The position numbers and the translations under genes were made by a program. Positions 1-9,519 of a DNA stretch of 64,000 nt are shown here, piece after piece. The notes under the pieces were generated by a model. The model had not been told where the DNA came from. It saw only the letters and a program-made list of their open reading frames with translations, and did not search any database. This stretch comes from Colwellia sp. RSH04 (GTDB taxonomy: Bacteria; Pseudomonadota; Gammaproteobacteria; Enterobacterales; Alteromonadaceae): contig NZ_QXIO01000009.1 in NCBI RefSeq assembly GCF_003545765.1, forward strand, positions 86,538 to 150,537. Reading direction: 5' to 3'. How positions within the stretch are numbered: the first letter of the stretch is position 1; each line of letters starts with the position of its first letter.

Positions 1-1
1 G

Positions 2-1066
2 CCCGCTTTATGTCAAATTCCTGAAAGCTTTTTTGAACAGGTTTTAACACCAGAACAATTCACATCATTTAACATCGATGCACTTAATGTTGAACGCTTA
101 TCCGGAAAAGTAGCCGCAAGTGGGATCAGAAATATTGATAGCCCATATCTTATTAGCAAAGACTCTTTAAGGCTTACAGATGTTACTCAGAGACTAAGAT
201 GGAGCAAAAACTTCAAACCGCTGTTGCATTTAGGTTGGCGTCAAATAGGTGTAACACGTACTAAAGCTGCACCAATGAAGCTTTTCGCTGGCAAACACTT
301 TGCTCTTGAATACCAAGAACAATTAAAAAAATATCAAAACTATATTAATGCGTTGAATGCTGATGAGTTAAAAGCATCACAAATAAATGCGCTTAGCGAA
401 CAACTGGCTAGTGACTATCCTTTTGACAATAATACCCGTGAACTCAATGAACAATTTAATCAGCAAAGTAATCCGCTGCACGCTGAAAATACTTTATTAG
501 AAACGTCGGTAAATCAACGTACTAATGTCTATGATTCACCAATAGAAAACGATGCCATGATTAAAGGGGTTTCAACAGAAGCAGATGAAAATGAGTTAGT
601 TAAACAAAAGCAGATCAATGCCATCGTTGAACGAGTAAATCAACTCGATACTGATAATATTGAACTCGTTATTAGCCAACTAAATCAGCCTATTAACTTT
701 GCTACCCCTCCTGCAATTGGCGAAAGTTCGCCAATGACACCAACGATACCATCTATGCCTACAGCTCCTAAACAAGATTGGGAATTAGCAGGTTTATTTA
801 AAGTCCATTTAGATCATTATTTATATATAACAGCTGATTTAACTTTACTGACAGATGATTTGAATACGCAAAGTCAGCCTTCTGTAAACATTGATGACAC
901 TCATAATACAAAAGTAACAAAGCAAATTAGTTTTCAACAAAACAGACGAGTAATTAGTGGTGAAGTACATTACTTTGATCACCCTTATATCGGTATGTTA
1001 GTACAAATTAGACGATTCGACCCTAGCAAATCAGATGATGAAGCTGTTACTCAAGCCATTAGATAA
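2..1066 (+). CDS. CsiV-like peptidoglycan-binding protein, 5' end outside the window
   Basis: The reading frame is open from the first bases, so the N-terminus and signal peptide lie to the left. The visible part holds the CsiV hallmarks: a segment ending in LLHLGWRQ around base 220, a variable Gln/Asn-rich middle, and a C-terminal block with QNRRVISGEVHYFDHP followed by GMLVQI. CsiV proteins are periplasmic, bind peptidoglycan and affect cell shape and division in Shewanella; in many relatives the gene sits next to mfd. A TTG at 224 would give a shorter ORF but is not a credible start, because conserved sequence continues upstream of it. The family call is by motif recognition. Confidence 0.8.
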   Translation, partial: PALCQIPESFFEQVLTPEQFTSFNIDALNVERLSGKVAASGIRNIDSPYLISKDSLRLTDVTQRLRWSKNFKPLLHLGWRQIGVTRTKAAPMKLFAGKHFALEYQEQLKKYQNYINALNADELKASQINALSEQLASDYPFDNNTRELNEQFNQQSNPLHAENTLLETSVNQRTNVYDSPIENDAMIKGVSTEADENELVKQKQINAIVERVNQLDTDNIELVISQLNQPINFATPPAIGESSPMTPTIPSMPTAPKQDWELAGLFKVHLDHYLYITADLTLLTDDLNTQSQPSVNIDDTHNTKVTKQISFQQNRRVISGEVHYFDHPYIGMLVQIRRFDPSKSDDEAVTQAIR

Positions 1067-1139
1067 CATTTAATAAAATACCTCTATATCAAACTTTCGA
1101 TATAGAATGAAATTAACTCCATCTCAACAAGGTTTATTT

Positions 1140-1430
1140 ATGGAAAAAGACATTGAAATACAAGCCGCGGTTTTTCGTCGCTTACTTGCTCATTTAGATA
1201 ATAGAAAAGATGTTCAGAACATCGAGTTAATGAATCTTGCAGGTTTTTGCAGAAACTGTTTTAGTAAATGGACTGTCGCCGAAGCTGAAAAACTTGGTGT
1301 TGAAGTAGACATTGATACAGCCCGAGAACAAGTTTATGGCATGCCTTATAGTGAATGGAAAGAAAAACATCAACTTCCTGCAACTGAAGAGCAATTAGCT
1401 AAATTTAATCAACTCAACAAAAAGAAATAA
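1140..1430 (+). CDS. DUF1244 family protein
   Basis: A small cytosolic protein of 96 residues that matches the DUF1244 family (PF06844) over its whole length: AAVFRRLLAHLDNRKDVQNI, then LMNLAGFCRNCFSKW with its two cysteines, AREQVYGMPYSEWK and a C-terminal EEQLAKF. The function of the family is not known. The upstream ATG at 1107 would add 11 residues, but ATG 1140 is preferred because AAGG lies 7 bases before it and family members are about 95-100 residues long. It follows csiV by about 70 bases and may be co-transcribed with it. Confidence 0.85.
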   Translation: MEKDIEIQAAVFRRLLAHLDNRKDVQNIELMNLAGFCRNCFSKWTVAEAEKLGVEVDIDTAREQVYGMPYSEWKEKHQLPATEEQLAKFNQLNKKK

Positions 1431-1913
1431 AAACAACTCACCCTATTATTTCTACAATAAGTTTTTTACAAAGGTAGCTCCAAAAAAATTATAGCAGTTA
1501 CCTTTGCTTTATATCTGCTCTTCAACATCTTCACTCTCAGATCTACCAATAAAATAAAATAAGCCTTTAATAGTTACTTTAGTTGCTTTATATTTTATAC
1601 CATATACAAATTTGGTTTTAGTTACCTCAATATAGCTAAAAGCAAGTTTTTAAATAAGTCATTTAGCTAGGCCGTATTTATTTTTGTTTAATAATTCAGC
1701 TGAGAGATATAACCCCTTTACTCTCAGTCCAAAGGGCAATGGCTATTTCTAAAACTAGCAGCATTAGTATTCACTTATTTGGAACAACCAAATTGCGTTC
1801 ATACTGCTTTGCTAATGATAAAAATAGCGCATTGTTTAAAATATCAACAAAAGTCAACACGCTCTAATCTATAAAAGATCATCACCCATATTATGGTTAC
1901 CCAAGGAATATAC
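1431..1913. other. Intergenic region without a recognisable gene
   Basis: About 480 AT-rich bases separate the DUF1244 gene from the M9 peptidase gene. On the minus strand, about 40 codons are open between roughly 1516 and 1640 (ending GRSESEDVEEQI), but an in-frame stop precedes them and no start codon is seen. This may be a gene remnant or chance. No clear terminator or promoter was recognised. Confidence 0.4.
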
Positions 1914-4577
1914 ATGCGCAGTACTCGATATTTGTTATACCCCTTAACTTCCCTACTTTTTGCTTGCTCAACCTCTAATGAAATTGACAACAGCACTAAG
2001 CAAAACATGTCTAATAGTGATGTCGAATTCGTGCAAAACGCACCTTTGGGCACAATACAAAACCCTATTAAATATCAATTGGGGATACCAGTAAGAAACA
2101 TTAATACTAATAAGCCTCTTTACTATACCGTTGAGGTACCTAGTGAACAGTCGTCTTTGGTCTTTAGTTTAGCTTGGGGGAAAGATTCAAAAGTATTTGG
2201 CAATCCTGATATTTATGTCAGCCACGAACAAATACCTACGGTTGATAATTATGATTGTCGCGGTACATGGAAAAAAGGCGATTCAGAACTATGTGTCTTT
2301 GATAAACCCAAAGCTGGCAATTATTACTTACTGATAAACCCTGTAATAGATAAGAGCGACAAAGAGCACGAAAAACCTGGCAAATATGAAGTTAACGATG
2401 GCTTGTTATACACATCAACAGAGATTTATTCGATTAATTATTCTTGCAAAAATGCACTAGCAGATATTCGCGCTCAAGCATTAACCGAGAAACAAAAATC
2501 TTTTGTTTGTCAACGACTCGCTATGACACAAGAGCGTTTTATTAACGATTGGACAAAGATAGATCCTTATTTTGCTCAACCCATAGAAGGTGACCTAAAT
2601 CATAGAGTTGTTGCTGAACTTTATGACAGTATAAAAAGTCATAAAACATGGATGAGTTATTTGCAAGACAGCAGTAATAGCAGTGGTATATTCCATGAAG
2701 AGTCGCCTGAAGATCCAAATTCACCACAAGCAACTTTCCGTACTTTTAACGGTATCCATTGGACAGGAGGTTTAACCCATTACTGGAACCTAGAACATGA
2801 ATTTGCCCACTATCTAGATGGTAGGTATCTTAAGAAAGGTACTTATTCTACAGCCGTCAATCATATGATTAGTTGGTGGTCTGAAGGTCTAGCTCAACAT
2901 TTTGGTTTTTGGAATGGACCAGAAAGACAATTTACTACAGCGCACTCGGCTTTCTATCCAAAAAACATTTTAAGTTGTGACACAGCGCTTGCTCCCTATA
3001 ATGAAAACACGAGTAATAAGTCTATCAAAGACTTCACTATTGTGAATGAATCTAAACAAACGGTTTTCTTAAAACGCGTGAATTATAACGGTAGTGTTTC
3101 AAAAAACAAAAAAGCGATTGAGCTACAACCTAACGAAAGCTGGAATGGATTTAACAAAGGTAGCTGGCATCAAGATGACAGATTTATCATACGTAATGAA
3201 GACAAGTCTTGTCTTGGCGCTGCATCTCTTTCAGAAAAGTCTGTCTTAGCTTTTGAAAATAACCAGTTAATTGCCAAACATAATACCGCAAGCTTGTATG
3301 AAGTTTTTCATAAAGAGGTTAATCCCTACTCGTGGGGACATCTCGCTTTTACTTTCTTATTTGAAGAAAAGTTAGACGACTTAAAACAGTTTGTGAACCT
3401 AACCAAACAAGGTAAATACACAGAATCAGATGCATTTCTTGAACATTTAGCCCAAAGATACGAAGCTGATTTCCAAGCCTGGTTATATTGGGGCACTAAA
3501 AAAGCCTTCTTAGATAGCTTTGAACTACCAGAAAGTGATTTACCTTTAAACAGCTATACAACACTTTACGGTGCTGGAGATTGGGGCTTTAAACTACATA
3601 TCGAAAAAGACCTAGATGAATTAACCATTGGCTCTGCAGGAGGGGTTGGCGAATATGACTTACTAATTGGTAAAGGCAAACCTGTTCACAGTATCGGGTC
3701 ACTAAATCAAGAAGCACTTGTGTGTAAAACAAATATACCTGTTGAAGAACAACCTAAACAAGCGTGTACACTAACGAACGTAACAGCTGGTGATTACTAC
3801 ATCACGATTGATAATGTATCAGCTATCGCTGTACTAGCTGATACTCATATTTATGCGTGCGAAGGTGAAAACTGTATAAACAGCGTAAACTTACCAAAAG
3901 ATCCCGAGCCTGAAACGGTAGCGGTACTAGAGCCTCCTCGTATCATTGAATCGGCAGCAATTGATAGTTGTGTTCAAAAACAACCTTATGAGTTAACTCA
4001 GAACGATAAAAATCAACTTCATAGCTTTAAAATCACTAACCATGCTAAAGAAAACATCAACTTACAAAGGATTGATGCCACAACAGGTAATGCTTCATCA
4101 ACAAGCATTCAACTTAGCCCTAATGACTCGTGGCAACCTAAAGATACTATTTATAACAGTGAGCGTGTCTTAGTGTCTAATGCACAAGGCCAATGCTTAG
4201 GTACCATCACCGCTAAAAAGTACCGTCACATTGGGTTTTATGACAGAACACCAATTTCTGACGATACCTGTAAATTAAAAGAAAGCTATACCAGCACGGG
4301 TATCACCGCTAAAAATGCCTCGTTAAGAAATGAAAGTAATCAGCACATTTATGCCTTTTGGGTGTTTCCTGAACAAGCTGCAAACCAAAAAACTAATGGC
4401 TTATTACGACGCAGTTATTACGCAAGCTTAGCTCCGGGTGAGACGTGGGATAATATAACATGGAGGCATGACGACAGAATTATGCTAGGAAATAGCGATG
4501 ATCCGAAAACGGCCAAATGTTTAGCTATTTTAGAAGTAGATAGCGATAAACATAGTGCATTTACCCTTAATAAATAA
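1914..4577 (+). CDS. M9 (collagenase-type) metallopeptidase lipoprotein with VHL-beta-like repeats
   Basis: An 887-residue predicted lipoprotein. The signal peptide ends in the lipobox LLFAC. The start at 1914 has AAGGA 6 bases upstream and is preferred over ATG 1893. Residues about 50-145 resemble a PPC prepeptidase domain. The catalytic domain carries the zinc motif HEFAH (295-299), the following YLDGR and the third ligand in WWSEGLAQ (Glu about 324), as in M9 peptidases of Vibrio collagenase type. A second PPC-like domain lies at about 560-650. A Cys-starting module of about 95 residues occurs three times (355-452, 686-778, 786-887); the first copy lies inside the catalytic domain. It probably degrades collagen-like or other proteins at the cell surface. 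The substrate cannot be read from the sequence. Confidence 0.85.
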   Translation: MRSTRYLLYPLTSLLFACSTSNEIDNSTKQNMSNSDVEFVQNAPLGTIQNPIKYQLGIPVRNINTNKPLYYTVEVPSEQSSLVFSLAWGKDSKVFGNPDIYVSHEQIPTVDNYDCRGTWKKGDSELCVFDKPKAGNYYLLINPVIDKSDKEHEKPGKYEVNDGLLYTSTEIYSINYSCKNALADIRAQALTEKQKSFVCQRLAMTQERFINDWTKIDPYFAQPIEGDLNHRVVAELYDSIKSHKTWMSYLQDSSNSSGIFHEESPEDPNSPQATFRTFNGIHWTGGLTHYWNLEHEFAHYLDGRYLKKGTYSTAVNHMISWWSEGLAQHFGFWNGPERQFTTAHSAFYPKNILSCDTALAPYNENTSNKSIKDFTIVNESKQTVFLKRVNYNGSVSKNKKAIELQPNESWNGFNKGSWHQDDRFIIRNEDKSCLGAASLSEKSVLAFENNQLIAKHNTASLYEVFHKEVNPYSWGHLAFTFLFEEKLDDLKQFVNLTKQGKYTESDAFLEHLAQRYEADFQAWLYWGTKKAFLDSFELPESDLPLNSYTTLYGAGDWGFKLHIEKDLDELTIGSAGGVGEYDLLIGKGKPVHSIGSLNQEALVCKTNIPVEEQPKQACTLTNVTAGDYYITIDNVSAIAVLADTHIYACEGENCINSVNLPKDPEPETVAVLEPPRIIESAAIDSCVQKQPYELTQNDKNQLHSFKITNHAKENINLQRIDATTGNASSTSIQLSPNDSWQPKDTIYNSERVLVSNAQGQCLGTITAKKYRHIGFYDRTPISDDTCKLKESYTSTGITAKNASLRNESNQHIYAFWVFPEQAANQKTNGLLRRSYYASLAPGETWDNITWRHDDRIMLGNSDDPKTAKCLAILEVDSDKHSAFTLNK

Positions 4578-4598
4578 TCAACTCAATAGTTAAACTAA

Positions 4599-4631
4599 AA
4601 AACGCTGGTTTTATCATAAAGCCAGCGTTTT
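4599..4631. terminator. Bidirectional intrinsic terminator
   Basis: Stem AAAACGCTGG / CCAGCGTTTT with further inner pairing and a short loop, A-rich before and T-rich after. It lies between the convergent M9 peptidase and helicase genes and can serve both. Confidence 0.85.
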
Positions 4632-4684
4632 TATTTTCAAAATTACTTTTTAACGACCAAATAAATAAACTATTAGATAACGAT

Positions 4685-6046
4685 TTACTCGACTTCTTTA
4701 AGATTATCGCCTTCAAGTTGCTCTGCTGATACAGGTTTCTTTTTCTTCACTATCATCATGTCACCAACGTCCTCTCCTTGCAGGAAAGTTTTCTTAGTTG
4801 TCTTTTTCTGTTTTACAACTTTCTTGTTCGCTGTTTTAGTCACTGCCTTTTTATTAGGTTTAGCTTTACTCTTCTTAGGCTTAAGCCCTTTAAATTTAGC
4901 CACTAGCCCCTTTATTTGGTCAAAAGAAATAGTTTGTTGCAAAAAGGCTTCAACATTTTTAAAGCTTAACCAATCTTTTGGCCCGACAAAAGAAATAGCA
5001 TCTCCCTTGCTCCCTGCTCTACCTGTTCTACCAATACGATGCACAAACTCTTCTGTATGTTTGGGCATATCAAAGTTAATAACATGAGAAACATTCACCA
5101 AATCTAAGCCACGAGAAGCTAAATCAGTCGTCACAAGAATTTTATGCTGACCTTTACTAAAGCTTTCCATTATTTGATTTCGTTGACTTTGATTCAGCTC
5201 ACCACTCAACGCTACAGCATTTAAACCTTTTTCTATAAGCACAGTGGCCAATCTATCAGTGTCTTGTCTTGTCGCTGCAAATATAATGACTTGCTGATAA
5301 GATTCATTTTCAAGAACATGACCTAATAAAGCTTCTTTATGATCTAAATGATCTGCAAAGTAAAATCGTTTGGTAATATCTTTATGCTCGGTATAACCCG
5401 AATCAATCGCAATGCGTTTTGGTTTTTTCAATAAATGAGCTGCAAATTCATTTACTTGGGCATGATCTAATGTTGCCGAAAACAACAATGTTTGGCGTTT
5501 TCTGTGATCTGCCGCTTGATTAATTTTTCTCAACTGTTCAGCAAAGCCTAAATCAAGCATTCGATCGGCTTCATCTAAAATAAGTAACTCTAAACCATTT
5601 AAGTAAAAGTGACCTTGAGAAAGGTGATCAGCTAAGCGCCCTGGTGTCGCCACTATAAAGTGTGGATCTTTTTCTAAAACTTTAACTTGATCATTAAAAT
5701 TTTCGCCACCTAAAATAAGTACTGACTTAAACTGACTACCAGACGTGAATAATCGTAATTGACTAAATACTTGTTTAGCAAGTTCACGTGTAGGAGTTAA
5801 GATAACTACGCGAGGATCTCGTTTAGATAACGCTCTATTTCGGTTTAACCTTTGCATAGCAGGAATGAGAAATGCCAAAGTTTTACCTGAACCCGTTTTA
5901 GATGAAGCAATAAGATCATGACCTGCTATTGCAGCAGGAATAGCTTGTTGTTGAATTTCTGTTGGCTCAGTAAACCCCAAATGCTCAACGGCATTCATTA
6001 AACGCCTTTCTAAGGCGAAATCACTAAATTGCAAACGAAACTCCAA
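4685..6046 (-). CDS. DEAD-box ATP-dependent RNA helicase, SrmB-like
   Basis: A 453-residue helicase with all core motifs in order: Q motif (PTEIQQQAIP), Walker A SKTGSGKT, PTRELA, TPGR, DEAD box (LDEADRMLDLGF), SAT (LLFSATL), and motif VI HRIGRTGRAG, followed by a Lys-rich basic tail of about 70 residues. RKRQTLLFSATLDH and the segment with FYFADHLDHKEALL resemble SrmB more than RhlE or RhlB. SrmB-type helicases act in 50S ribosome assembly and cold adaptation. The basic tail is probably an RNA-binding extension. The exact subfamily is an inference. Confidence 0.85.
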   Translation of the reverse strand: MEFRLQFSDFALERRLMNAVEHLGFTEPTEIQQQAIPAAIAGHDLIASSKTGSGKTLAFLIPAMQRLNRNRALSKRDPRVVILTPTRELAKQVFSQLRLFTSGSQFKSVLILGGENFNDQVKVLEKDPHFIVATPGRLADHLSQGHFYLNGLELLILDEADRMLDLGFAEQLRKINQAADHRKRQTLLFSATLDHAQVNEFAAHLLKKPKRIAIDSGYTEHKDITKRFYFADHLDHKEALLGHVLENESYQQVIIFAATRQDTDRLATVLIEKGLNAVALSGELNQSQRNQIMESFSKGQHKILVTTDLASRGLDLVNVSHVINFDMPKHTEEFVHRIGRTGRAGSKGDAISFVGPKDWLSFKNVEAFLQQTISFDQIKGLVAKFKGLKPKKSKAKPNKKAVTKTANKKVVKQKKTTKKTFLQGEDVGDMMIVKKKKPVSAEQLEGDNLKEVE

Positions 6047-6149
6047 TATATCTATATAAAGTCGATATTATAGCGAATCTAAGCTAGATAAGGCTAAATA
6101 TTTTGCAAAAGAATATAACCCTAATAAATATGTTCAACTTGAGTGTTTA

Positions 6150-6671
6150 TTATTCAAGTACATCAAGACTAGCCCATTGTTCATAATTACCTGTCGATTT
6201 TTGATACTCCATCACAACTCGCCATTTTCCATTAACTTTCATTGATAAAGCTTCTAAATTAACATAGTGCACTGTTTTATCTCCATGCTCATCAACAAGC
6301 TCGTGATAATACATCCCCGTTTCATGAGCTGTAGAATGATCATAGATTCTTTTAGAGAAACGAAATTCAACTTTAACTTTATGTTGGCCAGATTTAACTT
6401 TATCAAAACCTGATTTCCATCGTTTAAACGCCTTATCAATATGGTAACTGGTTTCTTTTTCGCCCAAAACAAGCGTCGCATCTTGATGAAAAGCAGTACG
6501 ATAACCAACAAAATCACCAGCAGCTATCGTTTTTGACATCTCTTGCCACATAGTATTTAATTCTGCTTTTATTAGCTTCTCAGCAAATGCACTTTTAGTA
6601 AGTAAAAATAAGGCCAATAAAGTTGTTGTTCTAGTCAAAACGTGTAATTGACGTACTTTAGAAATTTGCAT
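6150..6671 (-). CDS. Secreted SnoaL/DUF4440-like protein
   Basis: A 173-residue protein with an N-terminal signal peptide (hydrophobic TTTLLALFLLTKSAFA) and an NTF2-like cone fold suggested by the pattern of a helix with MWQEMSKTIAAGDFVGYRTA followed by FHQDATLVLG and C-terminal strands ending KWRVVMEYQKS. This matches DUF4440/SnoaL-like periplasmic proteins, which have no single known reaction. It stands alone between the helicase and gltX, on the same strand as both. Confidence 0.65.
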   Translation of the reverse strand: MQISKVRQLHVLTRTTTLLALFLLTKSAFAEKLIKAELNTMWQEMSKTIAAGDFVGYRTAFHQDATLVLGEKETSYHIDKAFKRWKSGFDKVKSGQHKVKVEFRFSKRIYDHSTAHETGMYYHELVDEHGDKTVHYVNLEALSMKVNGKWRVVMEYQKSTGNYEQWASLDVLE

Positions 6672-6741
6672 GTATTCTAAATCCTATTAATGTTAAAACG
6701 CAAAAAAAGAATACAATATACACTGCTTGTTACACATAAAA

Positions 6742-6767
6742 AAGCCACTGTATTTTTACAGTGGCTT
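6742..6767 (-). terminator. Intrinsic terminator of gltX
   Basis: Stem AAGCCACTGTA / TACAGTGGCTT (11 bp, short T-rich loop) followed on the minus strand by a run of T. It lies directly after gltX. Confidence 0.85.
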
Positions 6768-6792
6768 CTACGCAGAATTAACTCAGCTCAAG

Positions 6793-8205
6793 TTAGCTGC
6801 TAGCAATGCGCTCTTCTACAAGAGCTAAAGCAAGATCTATTCGCGCTAAAACTTTATCTTTATCGAGTAAAGCTAAAGTCACATCAAGGGAAGGTGAATT
6901 TCCACCGCCTGTGGCTGCTACTCTTAGTGGCATACCAACTTTCCCCATGCCAACATCTAACTCTTCAGCAGTGGCGTTTATTGCTTCATGAATAGCATCG
7001 GCTTGCCAGTTTTCCAGCGCTGATAGTTTTTGTTTCACTAATTGTAATGGCTCTTTTGCGACACCACGTAAGTGCTTTTTAGCCGCTTTTGCATCAAATT
7101 CACTAAAGTCTTGATAAAAATAGCTAGAAATTTCTGCCATTTCTTTTAATGTTTTAACACGATCCGCTTGAACTTTAACAATTTCAGCGAGTGCTGGACC
7201 ATTTTCAGTTTGTATTCCTTGATCATTCATGTGCCATGCTAAATGCTCAGCGACATAAGCTGGATCCATTGTTTTCATATAATGCTGATTAACCCAAATA
7301 AGTTTTTCAGTATTAAAGCCTGAAGGTGCACGGTTACAGTCTTTTAAATCAAACAGCTCAATCATTTCATCACGAGAAAAAATTTCTTGGTCGCCATGTG
7401 ACCAACCTAAACGGACTAAATAATTTAATAGTGCTTCAGGTAAGTAACCGTCATCACGATATTGCATAACACTAACCGCACCATGGCGTTTAGATAAACG
7501 TTTGCCGTCATCACCTAAAATCATTGGAATATGAGCATATTCAGGAACGTCTGCACCAAGCGCTTTTAAAATATTAATTTGTTTAGGGGTATTAGAGATA
7601 TGATCATCACCGCGGACAACATGAGAAACTTTCATATCCCAGTCATCAACAACAACAGTTAAGTTATATGTTGGAGAGCCGTCAGAACGCGCGATAATTA
7701 AATCATCTAACTGTTCGTTACTAATAGTAATGTCACCTTTGACCATGTCCTTGATAATAACATCACCCTCAAGCGGGTTTTTAAAACGAATAACATAAGG
7801 TTCATTTTCAGGGTGATCCGTACGATCACGCCACAAACCATTATACTTTTCGATTTCACCTTTTTCTTTTGCCGCTTCACGCATCGCTTCAACTTCTTCT
7901 GCGCTACAGTAACAGCGGTAAGCATTGCCTGATTCAAGTAATTGGTCGATAACTTCTTTGTATCTATCGAAACGCTTAGTTTGAAAATATGGACCGTGAG
8001 TCCAAGCTAAGTTCAACCAATTCATGCCGTCCATGATGGCATCAACAGATGCCTGAGTTGAACGTTCTAAATCAGTATCTTCAATACGAAGAATAAAGTC
8101 TCCACCATTTTTCTGTGCATATAACCAGCTATATAAAGCGGTACGAGCACCACCAACATGGAGGTAACCAGTAGGGCTAGGAGCGAAACGAGTTGTTAAA
8201 GTCAT
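6793..8205 (-). CDS. gltX: Glutamyl-tRNA synthetase
   Basis: A class I aminoacyl-tRNA synthetase of 470 residues, the normal length for bacterial GluRS. The HIGH-type motif appears as [16 protein letters not shown] at the N-terminus and the KMSKS-type motif as KRLSKRHGA at about residue 240. Between them lie [15 protein letters not shown] and [14 protein letters not shown], typical of GluRS. It charges tRNA-Glu in the cytosol. It has its own terminator and is transcribed divergently from the tRNA-Val cluster. Confidence 0.97.
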   Translation of the reverse strand: MTLTTRFAPSPTGYLHVGGARTALYSWLYAQKNGGDFILRIEDTDLERSTQASVDAIMDGMNWLNLAWTHGPYFQTKRFDRYKEVIDQLLESGNAYRCYCSAEEVEAMREAAKEKGEIEKYNGLWRDRTDHPENEPYVIRFKNPLEGDVIIKDMVKGDITISNEQLDDLIIARSDGSPTYNLTVVVDDWDMKVSHVVRGDDHISNTPKQINILKALGADVPEYAHIPMILGDDGKRLSKRHGAVSVMQYRDDGYLPEALLNYLVRLGWSHGDQEIFSRDEMIELFDLKDCNRAPSGFNTEKLIWVNQHYMKTMDPAYVAEHLAWHMNDQGIQTENGPALAEIVKVQADRVKTLKEMAEISSYFYQDFSEFDAKAAKKHLRGVAKEPLQLVKQKLSALENWQADAIHEAINATAEELDVGMGKVGMPLRVAATGGGNSPSLDVTLALLDKDKVLARIDLALALVEERIASS

Positions 8206-8458
8206 AAGAGTCTCAAATATAAAGACTAAATGAAGGTAAATTCATTTAGTAAAGTATTGGCTTAAAATTTTGCGCATTTTATCACTGTGATCAGCTTAAT
8301 TCACCTACTAGATGAAATTAACTCCTAACTGCCCCATTATTATTTATTCAAATAATTCGATTACATTAAAATGATGAATGCAAAACCACCGTATTGCCCA
8401 AAAATAAAACAAACGTTAAAAACATTGAAAAAAAATACCTTATTTACTTGTTTTTCGG

Positions 8459-8486
8459 TTGACAGCTTTACTGATCTGCCTATAAT
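8459..8486 (+). promoter_or_regulatory. Consensus sigma-70 promoter of the tRNA-Val cluster
   Basis: A perfect -35 TTGACA (8459-8464) and a perfect -10 TATAAT (8481-8486), 16 bases apart, with the C-rich stretch ACGCCCCCAC just downstream. The first tRNA begins 17 bases after the -10 box. A GC-rich discriminator of this kind is typical of stringently controlled stable-RNA promoters. Confidence 0.9.
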
Positions 8487-8502
8487 ACGCCCCCACAGAG
8501 AC

Positions 8503-8578
8503 GGACGATTAGCTCAGTTGGGAGAGCACCGCCCTTACAAGGCGGGGGTCACTGGTTCAAGCCCAGTATCGTCCACCA
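8503..8578 (+). tRNA. tRNA-Val (UAC), copy 1
   Basis: A 76-base tRNA with encoded CCA. Acceptor stem GGACGAT/ATCGTCC, D arm GCTC/GAGC, anticodon arm CCGCC-CTTACAA-GGCGG with anticodon TAC, and T arm ACTGG/CCAGT all pair. It is the first of six identical genes behind the consensus promoter. Confidence 0.97.
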
Positions 8579-8608
8579 TCTTTTTCCATAAAGATGTAAA
8601 ACTCTAAT

Positions 8609-8684
8609 GGACGATTAGCTCAGTTGGGAGAGCACCGCCCTTACAAGGCGGGGGTCACTGGTTCAAGCCCAGTATCGTCCACCA
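8609..8684 (+). tRNA. tRNA-Val (UAC), copy 2
   Basis: Identical to copy 1, separated by a 30-base spacer that can itself form a small hairpin (CTTTTTCCATAAAGATG). Confidence 0.97.
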
Positions 8685-8714
8685 TCTTTTTCCATAAAGA
8701 TGTAAAACTCTAAT

Positions 8715-8790
8715 GGACGATTAGCTCAGTTGGGAGAGCACCGCCCTTACAAGGCGGGGGTCACTGGTTCAAGCCCAGTATCGTCCACCA
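8715..8790 (+). tRNA. tRNA-Val (UAC), copy 3
   Basis: Identical to copy 1. The spacer before it is the same as the spacer between copies 1 and 2 (period 106 bases). Confidence 0.97.
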
Positions 8791-8821
8791 CTTCTATGTC
8801 ATATAGAAGCAAAACTAAAAT

Positions 8822-8897
8822 GGACGATTAGCTCAGTTGGGAGAGCACCGCCCTTACAAGGCGGGGGTCACTGGTTCAAGCCCAGTATCGTCCACCA
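8822..8897 (+). tRNA. tRNA-Val (UAC), copy 4
   Basis: Identical to copy 1. The spacer type changes here to a 31-base form with the hairpin CTTCTATG...CATATAGAAG. Confidence 0.97.
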
Positions 8898-8928
8898 CTT
8901 CTATGTCATATAGAAGCAAAACTAAAAT

Positions 8929-9004
8929 GGACGATTAGCTCAGTTGGGAGAGCACCGCCCTTACAAGGCGGGGGTCACTGGTTCAAGCCCAGTATCGTCC
9001 ACCA
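8929..9004 (+). tRNA. tRNA-Val (UAC), copy 5
   Basis: Identical to copy 1, with the second spacer type before it (period 107 bases). Confidence 0.97.
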
Positions 9005-9035
9005 CTTCTATGCCATATAGAAGCAAAACTAAAAT

Positions 9036-9111
9036 GGACGATTAGCTCAGTTGGGAGAGCACCGCCCTTACAAGGCGGGGGTCACTGGTTCAAGCCCAGT
9101 ATCGTCCACCA
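9036..9111 (+). tRNA. tRNA-Val (UAC), copy 6
   Basis: The last intact copy. The spacer before it differs by one base (TGCCAT instead of TGTCAT). Its 3' end leads directly into the 136-bp repeats. Confidence 0.97.
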
Positions 9112-9519
9112 TCTTTATTTCATCTATAGCAACTATTATCTTAATTTCATTCTAGTTTTATCTCAATAAAGCACACTATAGTGAAAGCACCTTCTGTTCT
9201 TTACAACCCGCACCGTATCACTAATTCAAGCCCAGTATCGTCCACCATCTTTATTTCATCTATAGCAACTATTATCTTAATTTCATTCTAGTTTTATCTC
9301 AATAAAGCACACTATAGTGAAAGCACCTTCTGTTCTTTACAACCCGCACCGTATCACTAATTCAAGCCCAGTATCGTCCACCATCTTTATTTCATCTATA
9401 GCAACTATTATCTTAATTTCATTCTAGTTTTATCTCAATAAAGCACACTATAGTGAAAGCACCTTCTGTTCTTTACAACCCGCACCGTATCACTAATTCA
9501 AGCCCAGTATCGTCCACCA
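9112..9519 (+). repeat. Three exact 136-bp tandem repeats with decayed tRNA-Val sequence
   Basis: Units 9112-9247, 9248-9383 and 9384-9519 are identical by eye. Each ends with the exact 3' part of tRNA-Val (TTCAAGCCCAGTATCGTCC plus ACCA) and carries TCTTTACAAC where the anticodon loop CTTACAA would be, and TTATCTCAATAAAGCAC resembling the D arm. The 5' acceptor strand and the T-stem pairing (ACTAA against CCAGT) are lost, so these are not functional tRNAs. The most economical reading is amplification of a degenerate tRNA-Val unit. Confidence 0.85.

Noticed and set aside
1516..1640. A small minus-strand gene ending GRSESEDVEEQI
   Set aside because: A stop codon precedes it in frame and no start codon is present.
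8371..8607. A 78-codon ORF over the first tRNA-Val gene
   Set aside because: It is only the translation of the tRNA sequence (RLAQLGEHRPYKAGVTGSSP), a well-known false protein pattern.
9112..9519. Possible CRISPR array because of regular repeats
   Set aside because: The three units are identical throughout, with no unique spacers, and end in tRNA sequence. No cas genes are near.
9112..9519. Additional functional tRNA-Val genes in the repeats
   Set aside because: The 5' acceptor strand is missing and the T stem cannot pair, so no cloverleaf forms.
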